Below, piece by piece: positions 1-8,918 of a stretch of 19,910 bases of DNA. The translations under genes were made by a program, and so were the position numbers. Source of the DNA: DAHUZJ01 sp050743865 (lineage in GTDB: Bacteria > Actinomycetota > Acidimicrobiia > Acidimicrobiales > RAAP-2); NCBI GenBank assembly GCA_050743865.1, contig JBOGGE010000117.1, positions 1 through 19,910 on the forward strand, given 5' to 3'. The first letter of the stretch is position 1; every line of letters begins with the position of its first letter. The notes beneath the pieces were generated by a model. It made no database searches. It saw only the letters and a program-made list of their open reading frames with translations, and was not told the origin of the DNA.

Positions 1-30
1 GCCGGCGCCGGCGCCGGCGCCGGCGCCGGC
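1..30. repeat. Hexanucleotide repeat (GCCGGC)x5
   Basis: Five perfect copies of GCCGGC start at the window edge, so the array may continue outside. On the minus strand, in the frame of the possible ORF starting at 88, it encodes alternating CGC and CGG arginine codons. Confidence 0.85.
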
Positions 31-88
31 GGAGCGTGACCGACGGCCGTCGGGACAGGTTGGGGCGAGCGCCGGACGTCGTCGCCAT
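1..88 (-). CDS. Possible 5' end of an Arg-rich ORF (runs off window)
   Basis: An ATG at 88 on the minus strand is preceded by AGGGGA, which could serve as a ribosome binding site at short spacing. The frame is open to the window edge and reads MATTSGARPNLSRRPSV, followed by a threonine, a leucine and about ten arginines. The arginine run is encoded by the GCCGGC hexanucleotide repeat at 1-30. The gene is not recognised. A basic stretch like this often precedes a membrane segment, but nothing beyond the edge can be seen. It lies downstream of pcrA in the same direction. It could equally be non-coding, because GC-rich simple repeats stay open by chance. Confidence 0.3.
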   Translation of the reverse strand, partial: MATTSGARPNLSRRPSVTLRRRRRRRRRR

Positions 89-150
89 GTCCCCTATCTT
101 TCCAGTTGCCGCCTGAGAATTTGCCGCACGTCACGCCGGCCAGGACGGGT

Positions 151-223
151 GGGGCCCCGGCCTGCACCGGGAGCCCAGCTCACCGGGGCCGGGGCCCCGG
201 CCTGCACCGGGAGCCCAGCTCAC
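151..223 (-). repeat. Duplicated hairpin unit at the pcrA 3' end, possible terminator
   Basis: A 33-base sequence occurs at 151-183 and again at 191-223 with a period of 40. The copy nearer pcrA includes its stop codon (220-222). On the minus strand each unit contains GGGCTCCCGG, a short loop, then CCGGGGCCC. These arms form a 9-base-pair GC stem with one bulged T. Two such stems in a row directly after the stop codon could end transcription or stabilise the mRNA 3' end. There is no T-tract, so classical intrinsic termination is not shown. Confidence 0.6.
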
Positions 224-2607
224 GCCCGCCGGAGGGGCGAGGCCGCCAGGAGCAGCGTCTTGCGGCCCACCGAGGCGAACCCGACGGTGGCCTGTGCCCG
301 GTCGCCCTCCCCGCAGGCGTCGACGACGACGCCAGGTCCCCAGCGGTCGTGGACGACCTCCTCACCGGGAACGAGGCCCAGCTTCTCGGCGCCGGTGCTC
401 CCCCGCGTCGTCGCCGGCGGGCGGCCCGAACCGAAGACCCGCCCCCCGCCCGGCTCCCCCGGGCCGGCGAGGCGGGCACCTGCGTCGCGCACCAGCGTCG
501 CCGGCACCTCGCCCAGGAACCGGCTCGGGATGCCCTGGGTCGTCCGGCCCCACATCGTCCGGCTCCAGGCGTGCGAGAGGTAGAGCCACCGTCGGGCCCG
601 GGTGATGCCGACGGAGCAGAGCCGGCGCTCCTCCTCGAGCTCCGCCGGTTCCCCCAGGGTGCGGCCGTGCGGCAGCACGCCGTCCTCCAGCCCGACCAGG
701 AAGACCGCCGGGAACTCCAGCCCCTTGGCCGTGTGCAGGGTCATGAGCGACACCCGGGCCGAGCCCTCCTCCAAGTCGTCGGTGTCGGCCACCAGGGCCA
801 CCGTCTCCAGCAGCTCGGCCAGGGTCTCGTACTCGGTGGCCACGTTGGCCAGCTCGCCGAGGTTCTCGATACGCCCCTCGGCCTCGTGCGTCCCCTCGGC
901 CCGGAGCTCGGCCAGGTAGCCGGTGCGCTCGGCCACCAGCTCGACCAGCTCTCCCGGCCGGAGGCGCCCGGCCGCCTCGCCCAGCTCGCCCAGCAGCCCG
1001 GACAGGTCCTGGGCGCCGCGGAGGGCCTTCCCGGTGAGCCCGGCCTCGGCGGCCCGGCCCAGGGCGCCGGCGAAGCTCAGTCCCTCGACGCCGGCCCAGG
1101 CGGCCAGGCGGGCCACCGAGGTGCCGCCGATGCCCCGCTTGGGCACGTTGACCACCCGGCGGGCCGACATCTCGTCCCCCGGGTTGGCCAGCAGCCGGAG
1201 GTAGGCCAGGACGTCGCGGATCTCCCGGCGGTCGTAGAAGCGGGTACCGCCGACGACCTTGTAGGCGATGCCGGCCCGCACCAGCTCCTCCTCGATCACG
1301 CGGCTCTGGGCGTTGGTCCGGTAGAAGACGGCGACGCCGCCATACCCCAGGTGCTCGACCGCCCGCAGCCGCAGCACCTCGCTGGCCACCCACGCCGCCT
1401 CGTCGTGCTCGTCGGCCGCCCGGTAGCGGCAGACCGGCTCGCCGGCCTCCCCCTCGGTGTAGAGGTGCTTCGGTCGGCGGGAGCCGTTGTTGGCGATCAC
1501 CGAGTTGGCCACGTCGAGAATGGTCTGGGTGGAGCGGTAGTTCTGCTCGAGCAGCACGGTGGTGGCCGAGGGGAACGCCTCCTCGAACTCCAAGATGTTG
1601 GCGATGTCCGCCCCGCGCCACCGGTAGACCGACTGGTCGGAGTCGCCGACCACCGTCACGTTGCCGTGATCGCGCCCGAGCAGGATGACCAGCTCGTTCT
1701 GCGCCTTGTTGGTGTCCTGGTACTCGTCCACCAGCACGTGGCGGAAGCGTTCCTGGTAGCCGCGCCGGACGGCCTCGTCCGACTGGAGCAGCCGCACCGC
1801 CTGCCACAAGAGGTCGTCGAAGTCCATGGCGTTGGCGGCCACCAGCCGCCGCTGGTACTCGAGGTAGACGTCGGCGATCCGCCGCCGGAAGGGGTCGCCG
1901 CCGTAGGAGGCGTCGTCGGCGAACGCCTCCGGCCCCACCAGCTCCGACTTGGCCTGACCGATGACGGCGGCCACCGAGCGGGCCGGGAACCGCTTGGAGT
2001 CCAGGCCCAGCTCGCCGACCACCAGCTCGACGAGGCGCTTCGAGTCCGTGTCGTCGTAGACGCTGAACGACGGGCGGTACCCGAGGGAACCGGCGTGGGC
2101 GCGCAGGATCCGCAGGCAGGCCGAGTGGAACGTCGACACCCACATCCGCTCCGCTCGCGGCCCGACCAGCTCCACCACCCGGCGCCGCATCTCGTCGGCC
2201 GCCTTGTTCGTGAAGGTGATGGCCAGGATCTCCCACGGGGCGGCGTCGCCGGTGGCCAGCAGGTGGGCGATGCGCCGGGTGAGGACCCGGGTCTTGCCCG
2301 AGCCGGCGCCGGCCATCACCAGGAGCGGGCCCCCGCGGTGCTCCACGGCCCGGAGCTGGGCCGGGTTGAGGTCGGCGGTGAGCCGGTCGAGGGTGGGCGA
2401 AGGGCCCGGGGGCCCGGGCCGCAGCTCCCCCTCCGGCGTCCCTGAACGGCCGGCGCCGACGGCCGTGCCGACCGGTGCGCCGGCGCTTCGGGCGCCGACC
2501 GGTTCGCCGGCGCCGACGGATGCAGCACCGGCGGCGGGACCCGATCCGCCGGGCACGGCACCCGGGTCGTCTCCGAACAGATCCTCGTCGCTGACGGCCG
2601 GGCTCAT
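220..2607 (-). CDS. pcrA: ATP-dependent DNA helicase, UvrD/PcrA family
   Basis: This is a 795-residue superfamily 1A 3'-to-5' DNA helicase used in nucleotide excision repair, clearing of stalled forks and removal of RecA. Visible motifs in order: Q motif NPAQLRAV (81-88), Walker A GAGSGKT (100-106), Ia TFTNKAADEM (131-140), Walker B VDEYQDTN (293-300), motif III GDSDQSVYRWRGAD (321-334), motif IV LEQNYRST (353-360). Motif V (TLHTAKGLEFPAVFLVGLED) and motif VI (GITRARRWLYLSH) follow near the C-terminus. The last 45 residues (VVHDRWGPGVVVDA and onward) match the Tudor-like tail that binds RNA polymerase in PcrA. The first 75 residues are a Gly/Ala/Pro-rich extension with an internal 9-residue repeat and are probably disordered. 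The ATG at 2607 directly follows GGAGG, which is unusually close. No better start is seen. guaB3 ends 46 bases upstream, so co-transcription is likely. Confidence 0.96.
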   Translation of the reverse strand: MSPAVSDEDLFGDDPGAVPGGSGPAAGAASVGAGEPVGARSAGAPVGTAVGAGRSGTPEGELRPGPPGPSPTLDRLTADLNPAQLRAVEHRGGPLLVMAGAGSGKTRVLTRRIAHLLATGDAAPWEILAITFTNKAADEMRRRVVELVGPRAERMWVSTFHSACLRILRAHAGSLGYRPSFSVYDDTDSKRLVELVVGELGLDSKRFPARSVAAVIGQAKSELVGPEAFADDASYGGDPFRRRIADVYLEYQRRLVAANAMDFDDLLWQAVRLLQSDEAVRRGYQERFRHVLVDEYQDTNKAQNELVILLGRDHGNVTVVGDSDQSVYRWRGADIANILEFEEAFPSATTVLLEQNYRSTQTILDVANSVIANNGSRRPKHLYTEGEAGEPVCRYRAADEHDEAAWVASEVLRLRAVEHLGYGGVAVFYRTNAQSRVIEEELVRAGIAYKVVGGTRFYDRREIRDVLAYLRLLANPGDEMSARRVVNVPKRGIGGTSVARLAAWAGVEGLSFAGALGRAAEAGLTGKALRGAQDLSGLLGELGEAAGRLRPGELVELVAERTGYLAELRAEGTHEAEGRIENLGELANVATEYETLAELLETVALVADTDDLEEGSARVSLMTLHTAKGLEFPAVFLVGLEDGVLPHGRTLGEPAELEEERRLCSVGITRARRWLYLSHAWSRTMWGRTTQGIPSRFLGEVPATLVRDAGARLAGPGEPGGGRVFGSGRPPATTRGSTGAEKLGLVPGEEVVHDRWGPGVVVDACGEGDRAQATVGFASVGRKTLLLAASPLRRA
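2467..2512. repeat. Imperfect 27-base tandem repeat in pcrA N-terminal extension
   Basis: The 19-base sequence at 2467-2485 recurs at 2494-2512 with one mismatch. The period of 27 keeps the frame. It encodes PVG-containing nonapeptides in the low-complexity N-terminal extension of the helicase, outside the helicase core. Confidence 0.6.
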
Positions 2608-2653
2608 CCTCCGGCCCCCCGCCCCGGCCGGCCGCGCCGACCGGCGGGCGGGG

Positions 2654-3817
2654 TCAATGGCCCATGCCGACGCCCTGGGACCGCTGGAGCTGCTTGCCCT
2701 CGGTCTGGAGGGAGGGGGCCACCATGACCTCCGCCTTCTGGAACTCCTTCACCGTCTCGTAGCCGCAGGTGGCCATGGCCGTCCGCAGCGCGCCGAAGAG
2801 GTTCATCCGGCCGTCGTTGTCGTGGGCCGGGCCGAGCAGGATCTCCTTCAGGGTGCCCCGCACCCCGGTGCGGACCCGGGCGCCCCGGGGCAGCGTCGGG
2901 TGGAAGGTGGCCATGCCCCAGTGGAAGCCCCGGGCCGGCGCCTCCACGGCGGACGACAGGGGGGAGCCGAGCATCACCGCGTCGGCGCCGCAAGCGATGG
3001 CCTTGGCCACGTCGCCGCCCCTGGACATGCCGCCGTCGGCGATCACGTGCACGTAGACGCCGGTCTCGTCCAGGTGGCGCATCCGGGCGCCGGCCACGTC
3101 GGCGATGGCCGTGGCCTGGGGCACCCCGAGGCCGAGCACGCCGCGGGTGGTGCAGGCGTTGCCCGGGCCGACCCCGACCAGCACCCCGACGGCGCCGGTG
3201 CGCATCAGGTGCAGGCCGGCCTGGTAGGAGGCGCACCCGCCGACGACGACCGGGATGTCGAGCTCCCGGATGAAGCGCTTCAGGTTGAGCGGCTCCACCG
3301 TCTTGGACACGTGCTCGGCCGAGACGACCGTTCCCTGGACGACCAGCAGGTCCAGCTCGGCGGCGAGGACGGCCGGTACCAGCTCGGCGGTGCGCTGGGG
3401 CGTCAGCGAGGCGGCGGTGGTGACCCCGGCCTGCTTCATCTGGCGGATGCGCTCGGTCACCAGCTCCGGCTTGATCGGCTCGGAGTACATCTGCTGCATC
3501 CGCGACGTGGCCTTGTCGTCGTCCAGCTCGCGGATCTCGTCGAAGAGCGGTGACGGGTCCTCGTAGCGGGTCCACAGCCCCTCGAGGTTGAGCACGCCCA
3601 GGCCACCCAGCCGGCCCAGCTCGATCGCCGTCTCGGGGCTCGTCACCCCGTCCATGGCCGCACCGAGCAACGGCAGCCCCATGCCGAAGGCGTCGATCTC
3701 CCAGGAGATGTCCACGTCCTCGGGGTCCCGGGTCCGGCGGCTCGGCACGATGGCGATGTCGTCGAACCCGTACGCCCGGCGGCCGGACTTGAAGATGCCG
3801 ATCTCGATCTCTGCCAC
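2654..3817 (-). CDS. guaB3: GuaB3-family IMP dehydrogenase
   Basis: This is a 387-residue protein of the IMP dehydrogenase/GMP reductase TIM-barrel family, GuaB3 class, as found in actinobacteria and cyanobacteria. Members belong to purine nucleotide metabolism (IMP to XMP). The actinobacterial paralog's exact role is less certain than that of GuaB. Seen here: the class signature IAIVPSRRTR near residues 21-30, AIELGRLGGLGVLN (64-77), the catalytic-loop Cys222 in GPGNACTTRGVLGLGVP, and HVIADGGMSRGGDVAKAIA with the phosphate-binding loop ADAVMLGSPL. There is no CBS pair, as expected for GuaB3 and unlike GuaB. The GTG start at 3817 is chosen because GGAGG lies 6 bases upstream and the family's conserved N-terminus begins there. 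A longer in-frame extension exists but lacks family similarity. A TAGGGT box at 3852-3847 may be its own promoter. pcrA follows 46 bases downstream. Confidence 0.93.
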   Translation of the reverse strand: MAEIEIGIFKSGRRAYGFDDIAIVPSRRTRDPEDVDISWEIDAFGMGLPLLGAAMDGVTSPETAIELGRLGGLGVLNLEGLWTRYEDPSPLFDEIRELDDDKATSRMQQMYSEPIKPELVTERIRQMKQAGVTTAASLTPQRTAELVPAVLAAELDLLVVQGTVVSAEHVSKTVEPLNLKRFIRELDIPVVVGGCASYQAGLHLMRTGAVGVLVGVGPGNACTTRGVLGLGVPQATAIADVAGARMRHLDETGVYVHVIADGGMSRGGDVAKAIACGADAVMLGSPLSSAVEAPARGFHWGMATFHPTLPRGARVRTGVRGTLKEILLGPAHDNDGRMNLFGALRTAMATCGYETVKEFQKAEVMVAPSLQTEGKQLQRSQGVGMGH

Positions 3818-3846
3818 GCACCGCCTCCGAGCCTCGTGTGCGTTCC

Positions 3847-3852
3847 ACCCTA
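3847..3852 (-). promoter_or_regulatory. Candidate -10 box for guaB3
   Basis: TAGGGT on the minus strand lies 29 bases upstream of the guaB3 GTG, which would give a 5' UTR of roughly 20-25 bases. No convincing -35 is seen 16-18 bases further up; the area is GC-only hairpin sequence. The call rests on the -10 alone and on its position between a hairpin and the gene start. Confidence 0.35.
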
Positions 3853-3865
3853 CCGTGCGGCCGGC

Positions 3866-3923
3866 GGCCCGGGAGGGGGCCGGCGGCGCTCCTGGCCGCG
3901 GCCCGGGAAGGGGCCGGCGGCGC
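3866..3923 (-). repeat. Duplicated GC hairpin between nudL and guaB3, possible terminator
   Basis: A 24-base unit at 3866-3889 recurs at 3900-3923 with one mismatch and a period of 34. Each copy holds GGCCC, a 6-base spacer and GGGCC, so each can form a short GC stem extended by flanking GC. The copy at 3900-3923 abuts the nudL stop codon. This resembles the arrangement after pcrA: two tandem stems directly after a stop codon, no T-tract. Confidence 0.55.
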
Positions 3924-3924
3924 G

Positions 3925-4749
3925 TCAGCCGCCTACCCCGAGGACCGTGGAGAGCAGGTCGACCAGGATGCGGGCGGTGGCCCCCCACACCGTCTCTGTG
4001 GCCACGTCGAAGAACCACACGGGGAACGAGCCGTCGGCCGAGGAGCCGCCGGCCGAGGAGCCGTCGGCCGAGGAGCCGGAGGGGCCGCCGGGGCGTGCCG
4101 GCAAGACGGCGGGGGCCGGCCGGCCGGGGACCGTCCAGCGCTCCTCGTGGAAGGCGCCGTCGGCCAGCAGGTCGGCCAGGGCGACGTCGAACACCCGGGC
4201 CACCTCGGCGGCGTTGGGCCGCACCTCCGGCCGCCGGTCGAGGACGCCCACCACCGGCGTGATCCACCACTGCGAGGAGACGGTGGACACCGGGTGGAGC
4301 CATCCGACCGGGGTGACCGCCGGTGGCGCCAGCCCGATCTCCTCCTCGGCTTCCCGCAGGGCGGCCGCCACCACGTGCTCGCCCGGCTCGACCCGCCCCC
4401 CGGGGAGGCTCACCTCCCCCCGGTGCGACCGCAGGCCGGCAGCCCGCCGGGTCAGCAGCACCCGGGCCTCCCCGCCCTCGTCGAACGTCGCCACCAGCAC
4501 GGCCGCCGGCGACGCCACCCCCGGCGAAGCCACGCCGGACGACGCTCCCGCCACCAGCTCTCCGATCGGACCGGACCGGCCGGCACCGGCCAGCGCCGCC
4601 ACCACCTGTGCCTGCACCAGTCCCCGCCGGGCGCCGGCCGGCACCGCCGCCCACGGGGCCGGCCCGCCCGGCCTGGCGGTCGGGGGGCGCGGAACCGGTG
4701 TCGGGTGTCGCGGGACCGGTGTCGGGTGTCGGGGGACGGGTGTCGCCAC
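3925..4749 (-). CDS. Nudix hydrolase, CoA pyrophosphatase (NudL-like)
   Basis: A 274-residue Nudix protein that probably hydrolyses CoA and its derivatives to phosphopantetheine compounds plus 3',5'-ADP, in the cytosol. The Nudix box is complete at 118-140 (GGRVEPGE, then LREAEEEIGL). The CoA-specific signature LRSHRGEVSLPGG (106-118) precedes it, which favours CoA pyrophosphatase over other Nudix classes. Two low-complexity segments sit at the edges: a 7-residue repeat PRHPTPV at residues 6-21 and a 5-residue SSADG/SSAGG repeat at 226-240, between the Nudix fold and its last strand. The GTG at 4749 begins 6 bases after the groEL stop. A GTG at 4644 (residue 36) is an alternative that would drop the N-terminal repeat. 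Placement implies co-transcription with groESL under CIRCE control; that is an inference. Confidence 0.88.
   Translation of the reverse strand: MATPVPRHPTPVPRHPTPVPRPPTARPGGPAPWAAVPAGARRGLVQAQVVAALAGAGRSGPIGELVAGASSGVASPGVASPAAVLVATFDEGGEARVLLTRRAAGLRSHRGEVSLPGGRVEPGEHVVAAALREAEEEIGLAPPAVTPVGWLHPVSTVSSQWWITPVVGVLDRRPEVRPNAAEVARVFDVALADLLADGAFHEERWTVPGRPAPAVLPARPGGPSGSSADGSSAGGSSADGSFPVWFFDVATETVWGATARILVDLLSTVLGVGG
4028..4072. repeat. 15-base tandem repeat x3 in nudL
   Basis: Three copies of a 15-base unit (GAGCCGTCGGCCGAG, the middle copy with one change) at 4028-4042, 4043-4057 and 4058-4072, followed by a partial copy. The frame is kept and the Nudix protein gains a Ser/Gly/Ala/Asp pentapeptide repeat, probably a flexible loop. 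Confidence 0.8.
4694..4745. repeat. 21-base tandem repeat at the start of nudL
   Basis: Units at 4694-4714 and 4715-4735 plus a partial copy at 4736-4745, directly after the groEL stop. If nudL starts at 4749, the array encodes PRHPTPV repeats. If it starts at 4644, the array is leader sequence. Confidence 0.75.
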
Positions 4750-4755
4750 CCGCTG

Positions 4756-6414
<1,659 letters not shown>

Positions 6415-6510
6415 GGGGGAACCACCTCTCGGAGGGTCGGTCGAATTCGGGAAAGGGTCCTGCGGTGCGGCGTGGCCAACCGGCGAGGCGGGCGGGCCGG
6501 TGCGGCCGAC

Positions 6511-6810
6511 CTACTTCTTCTTGTCCATCTTGGCCAGCACGTCGCGCCCGGAGAGGATGAGCAGGTCCTCGGCGTCCACGGTGATCTCGGTGCCGCCGTA
6601 CTTCGAGTAGACGACGGTGTCGCCGACCTTCACGTCGAGCGGGATGATCTCGCCGGTGTTCTCTGCCCGGCGGCCCGGGCCGACGGCCAGGACCTCTCCC
6701 TGCTGCGGCTTCTCCTTGGCGGTGTCGGGGATCACCAGGCCGGACGCCGTGGTCTCCTCGGACTCGCCAGGCCGGACGACGATCCGGTCATCGAGGGGGT
6801 GGAGCTTCAT
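6511..6810 (-). CDS. groES: Co-chaperonin GroES (Hsp10)
   Basis: A 99-residue co-chaperonin that caps the GroEL ring. It shows the standard start MKLHPLDDRIVVRPGESEE, the mobile loop region ETTASGLVIPDTAKEKPQQG (19-38), VGDTVVYSKYGGTEI and a C-terminus ending in KMDKKK. The length is normal. AAGGAGG at 6826-6820, 9 bases before the ATG, is a strong ribosome binding site. It is the first gene after the CIRCE operator and promoter at 6836-6891, so heat-shock control by HrcA is expected. hrcA itself is not in the window. Confidence 0.98.
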   Translation of the reverse strand: MKLHPLDDRIVVRPGESEETTASGLVIPDTAKEKPQQGEVLAVGPGRRAENTGEIIPLDVKVGDTVVYSKYGGTEITVDAEDLLILSGRDVLAKMDKKK

Positions 6811-6835
6811 GGGGGCTGGCCTCCTTGGGCACTGG

Positions 6836-6862
6836 TTAGCACTCGAACGTTGCGAGTGCCAA
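6836..6862 (-). promoter_or_regulatory. CIRCE operator (HrcA binding site)
   Basis: On the minus strand TTGGCACTC, a 9-base spacer (GCAACGTTC) and GAGTGCTAA form the inverted repeat. The consensus is TTAGCACTC-N9-GAGTGCTAA, so one base differs. It lies 25 bases upstream of the groES ATG and overlaps the expected transcription start. Binding of HrcA there would block groESL transcription until heat shock. Confidence 0.95.
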
Positions 6863-6891
6863 TCCTAGCGGAAGCTCGATGAGCCGGGCAA
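6862..6891 (-). promoter_or_regulatory. groESL promoter
   Basis: A -35 box TTGCCC (6891-6886), an 18-base spacer and a -10 box TAGGAT (6867-6862) lie immediately upstream of CIRCE. This is the geometry of a housekeeping sigma-factor promoter under repressor control. It lies just downstream of the rlmN stop codon, so groESL has its own start despite the long operon upstream. Confidence 0.75.
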
Positions 6892-6927
6892 CCGGGTCGG
6901 TTTGTCGCCACCTCGGCGCGGCGGCCC

Positions 6928-7938
6928 TCACGACGCCGCCAGCTGGCCGCAGGCGGCGTCGATCTCGCGTCCCCTGGTCACCCGGACCGTCACGTTGACC
7001 CCCAGGGCCGACAGCTCGGCGCAGAAGGCGTCCACCCGCCGGCGCGGCGACCCGCCGAGGGCGTAGCCCGGGGTCGGGTTGAGCGGGATGACGTTCACGT
7101 GCGCCCGCAGCGGGCGGGCGAAGGCGGCCAGCTCGGCGGCGTCGGCCGGGCGGTCGTTGACCCCGTCGATCAGCGCCCACTCGAGCGACAGCCGCCGCCC
7201 GGTGGCCGACACGTACCCGGCGCACGCCTCGGCCAGCGTCGCCAGCGGGTAACGGCGATTGATCGGGAGGAGCTGGTCGCGCCGGGCGTCGTTGGCGGCG
7301 TGCAGGGACACGGCCAGGTTGACCGGCAGCCGCTCGGCGGCCAGGCGCCGGATCCCCGGCACCATCCCCACCGTGGAGATGGTGATGCGGCGGGCCGACA
7401 GGCCGAGGTCGCCGTGGATCCGCTCGACCGCCGCCCACGTGCGGTCGTAGTTGGCCAGCGGCTCGCCCATGCCCATCATGACCACGTGGGTGAGCCGGCG
7501 CGGCCGGGCCTGGCGCCCCGCCGCCACCACCTGCTCGACGATCTCGCCGGCGCTGAGGTTCCGGCGGAAACCCGACTGGCCGGTGGCGCAGAAGGCGCAG
7601 GCCATGGCACAGCCGGCCTGGGTGGAGACGCAGACGGTCACCCGGTCGGGGTAGGCCATGAGCACCGTCTCGACCCGGCCGCCGCCAGCCAGCGACCACA
7701 GCCACTTGACCGTCTCCCCGCCGTCGGCCGTCCGCCGGGCCACCGGCTCGAGGGCGGGCGGCAGCGCCGCCTCCAGCCGCCGCCGCAACCCGGCCGGCAG
7801 GTCGGTCATCTCGCCCGGCCGCAGCCCCCGGCGGTGGAGGCCGTCCCACACTTGGCGGGCCCGGTAGGGCGGCTCGCCGGCCAGCATCTCGCCCAGCTCG
7901 TCCAGGGTGACGTCGTAGGCGGTGCGGGGCGGGCTCAT
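6928..7938 (-). CDS. rlmN: Dual-specificity RNA methyltransferase RlmN
   Basis: This is a 336-residue radical-SAM enzyme that methylates C2 of A2503 in 23S rRNA and, in characterised homologs, A37 of some tRNAs. The [4Fe-4S] cysteines Cys110, Cys114 and Cys117 sit in GCAMACAFCATGQSGF. The two methyl-transfer cysteines are also present: Cys103 (TVCVSTQAG), 7 residues before the cluster as in the family, and Cys330 (DAACGQL). GMGEPLANYD and the SLHAANDARRDQLLPIN segment are typical. The ATG at 7938 overlaps the tsaD stop as ATGA, which fixes the start and implies translational coupling. The frame is open further upstream inside tsaD but without family similarity. It is the last gene of the long operon. 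Its position beside tsaD is unusual in my experience of actinobacterial maps. Confidence 0.96.
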   Translation of the reverse strand: MSPPRTAYDVTLDELGEMLAGEPPYRARQVWDGLHRRGLRPGEMTDLPAGLRRRLEAALPPALEPVARRTADGGETVKWLWSLAGGGRVETVLMAYPDRVTVCVSTQAGCAMACAFCATGQSGFRRNLSAGEIVEQVVAAGRQARPRRLTHVVMMGMGEPLANYDRTWAAVERIHGDLGLSARRITISTVGMVPGIRRLAAERLPVNLAVSLHAANDARRDQLLPINRRYPLATLAEACAGYVSATGRRLSLEWALIDGVNDRPADAAELAAFARPLRAHVNVIPLNPTPGYALGGSPRRRVDAFCAELSALGVNVTVRVTRGREIDAACGQLAAS

Positions 7939-8918
7939 GTCGTGCACGGCAGGGACAGGTTCGGGTCGGCACCGAGCGACCACGGGCTCGGGCCGTCGTG
8001 GCCCAGGCGCCACCAGCCGGCGGCAGCCACCATGGCGGCGTTGTCCGTGCACATGGCCAGGCTCGGCAGGTACACCGGCACGTCGACGGCGGCCGGCGCC
8101 CGGCGGCGCAAGAGCGAGTTGGCCGCCACCCCCCCTCCCAGGCACAGCCCGCCGGCGCCCACCTCGGCCACCGCCCGGGCCGCCTTCGTCACCAGCACGT
8201 CGACCACCGCCTCCTGGAACGATGCGGCGACGTCAGCCGTCGGGGCGTCGGGTCGGCGCTCGACGGCACGCACCACCGCCGTCTTCAGCCCCGAGAACGA
8301 GAAGTCGTAGCCTTCCCCGCCCATCGCCCGCGGGAAGGCGAAGGCGGTCGGGTCGCCGGCGGCGGCGACCCGGTCGACGGCCGGACCGCCCGGGTACCCG
8401 AGGCCCAGGTAGCGGGCCACCTTGTCGTAGGCCTCGCCGGCGGCGTCGTCCAGCGTCTGGCCGAGCAGCCGGTACCGCCCCGGGCCCCGCATCTCGACCA
8501 GCAGGGTGTGGCCCCCCGACACGAGCAGCACCACCAGGGGCCAGCCGAGCCCGGCCTCCTCGATGAGGGGGGCGAAGAGGTGGCCCTCCAGGTGGTTAAC
8601 GCCGACGAAGGGGACCCCCCAGCTCAGGGCCAGGGCCTTCGCCCCGCTCAGGCCCACCAGGAGCGAGCCCACCAGCCCGGGCCCGTAGGTGGCGGCCACG
8701 GCGTCGGCCCGGTCGACCCCGGCCCCGGCCAGGGCCTGCTCCACCACCGGGGTGAGCAGCTCGAGGTGTGCCCGGCTGGCCACCTCGGGGACGACCCCGC
8801 CGAAGCGGGCGTGGAGGTCGATCTGGCTCGAGACGACCGAGGAGCGGATCCGTGCCCCGTCGACCACGACGGCCGCCGCCGTCTCGTCGCACGAGGTCTC
8901 GATGCCGAGCACGATCAT
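7935..8918 (-). CDS. tsaD: tRNA t6A threonylcarbamoyltransferase TsaD
   Basis: This is a 327-residue enzyme that transfers threonylcarbamoyl from TC-AMP to A37 of ANN-decoding tRNAs, working with TsaB and TsaE. The start MIVLGIETSCDET is the family hallmark. The metal ligands His109 and His113 lie in NHLEGH, followed by LLVSGGHTLL, a YDKVARYLGLGYPGGP segment, FSFSGLKTAV and CTDNAAMVAAAG, which carries the C-terminal metal-binding aspartate. The length is normal. The ATG at 8918 overlaps the rimI stop as ATGA, and its own stop overlaps the rlmN start the same way. tsaE, tsaB, rimI and tsaD are consecutive, so nearly the full t6A set is here; the TC-AMP synthase TsaC is not in the window. Confidence 0.97.
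   Translation of the reverse strand: MIVLGIETSCDETAAAVVVDGARIRSSVVSSQIDLHARFGGVVPEVASRAHLELLTPVVEQALAGAGVDRADAVAATYGPGLVGSLLVGLSGAKALALSWGVPFVGVNHLEGHLFAPLIEEAGLGWPLVVLLVSGGHTLLVEMRGPGRYRLLGQTLDDAAGEAYDKVARYLGLGYPGGPAVDRVAAAGDPTAFAFPRAMGGEGYDFSFSGLKTAVVRAVERRPDAPTADVAASFQEAVVDVLVTKAARAVAEVGAGGLCLGGGVAANSLLRRRAPAAVDVPVYLPSLAMCTDNAAMVAAAGWWRLGHDGPSPWSLGADPNLSLPCTT

Noticed and set aside
106..2445. A 779-codon plus-strand frame opposite pcrA
   Set aside because: Antisense to a helicase with all motifs intact; composition is that of a GC-rich shadow frame and no start signal is present.
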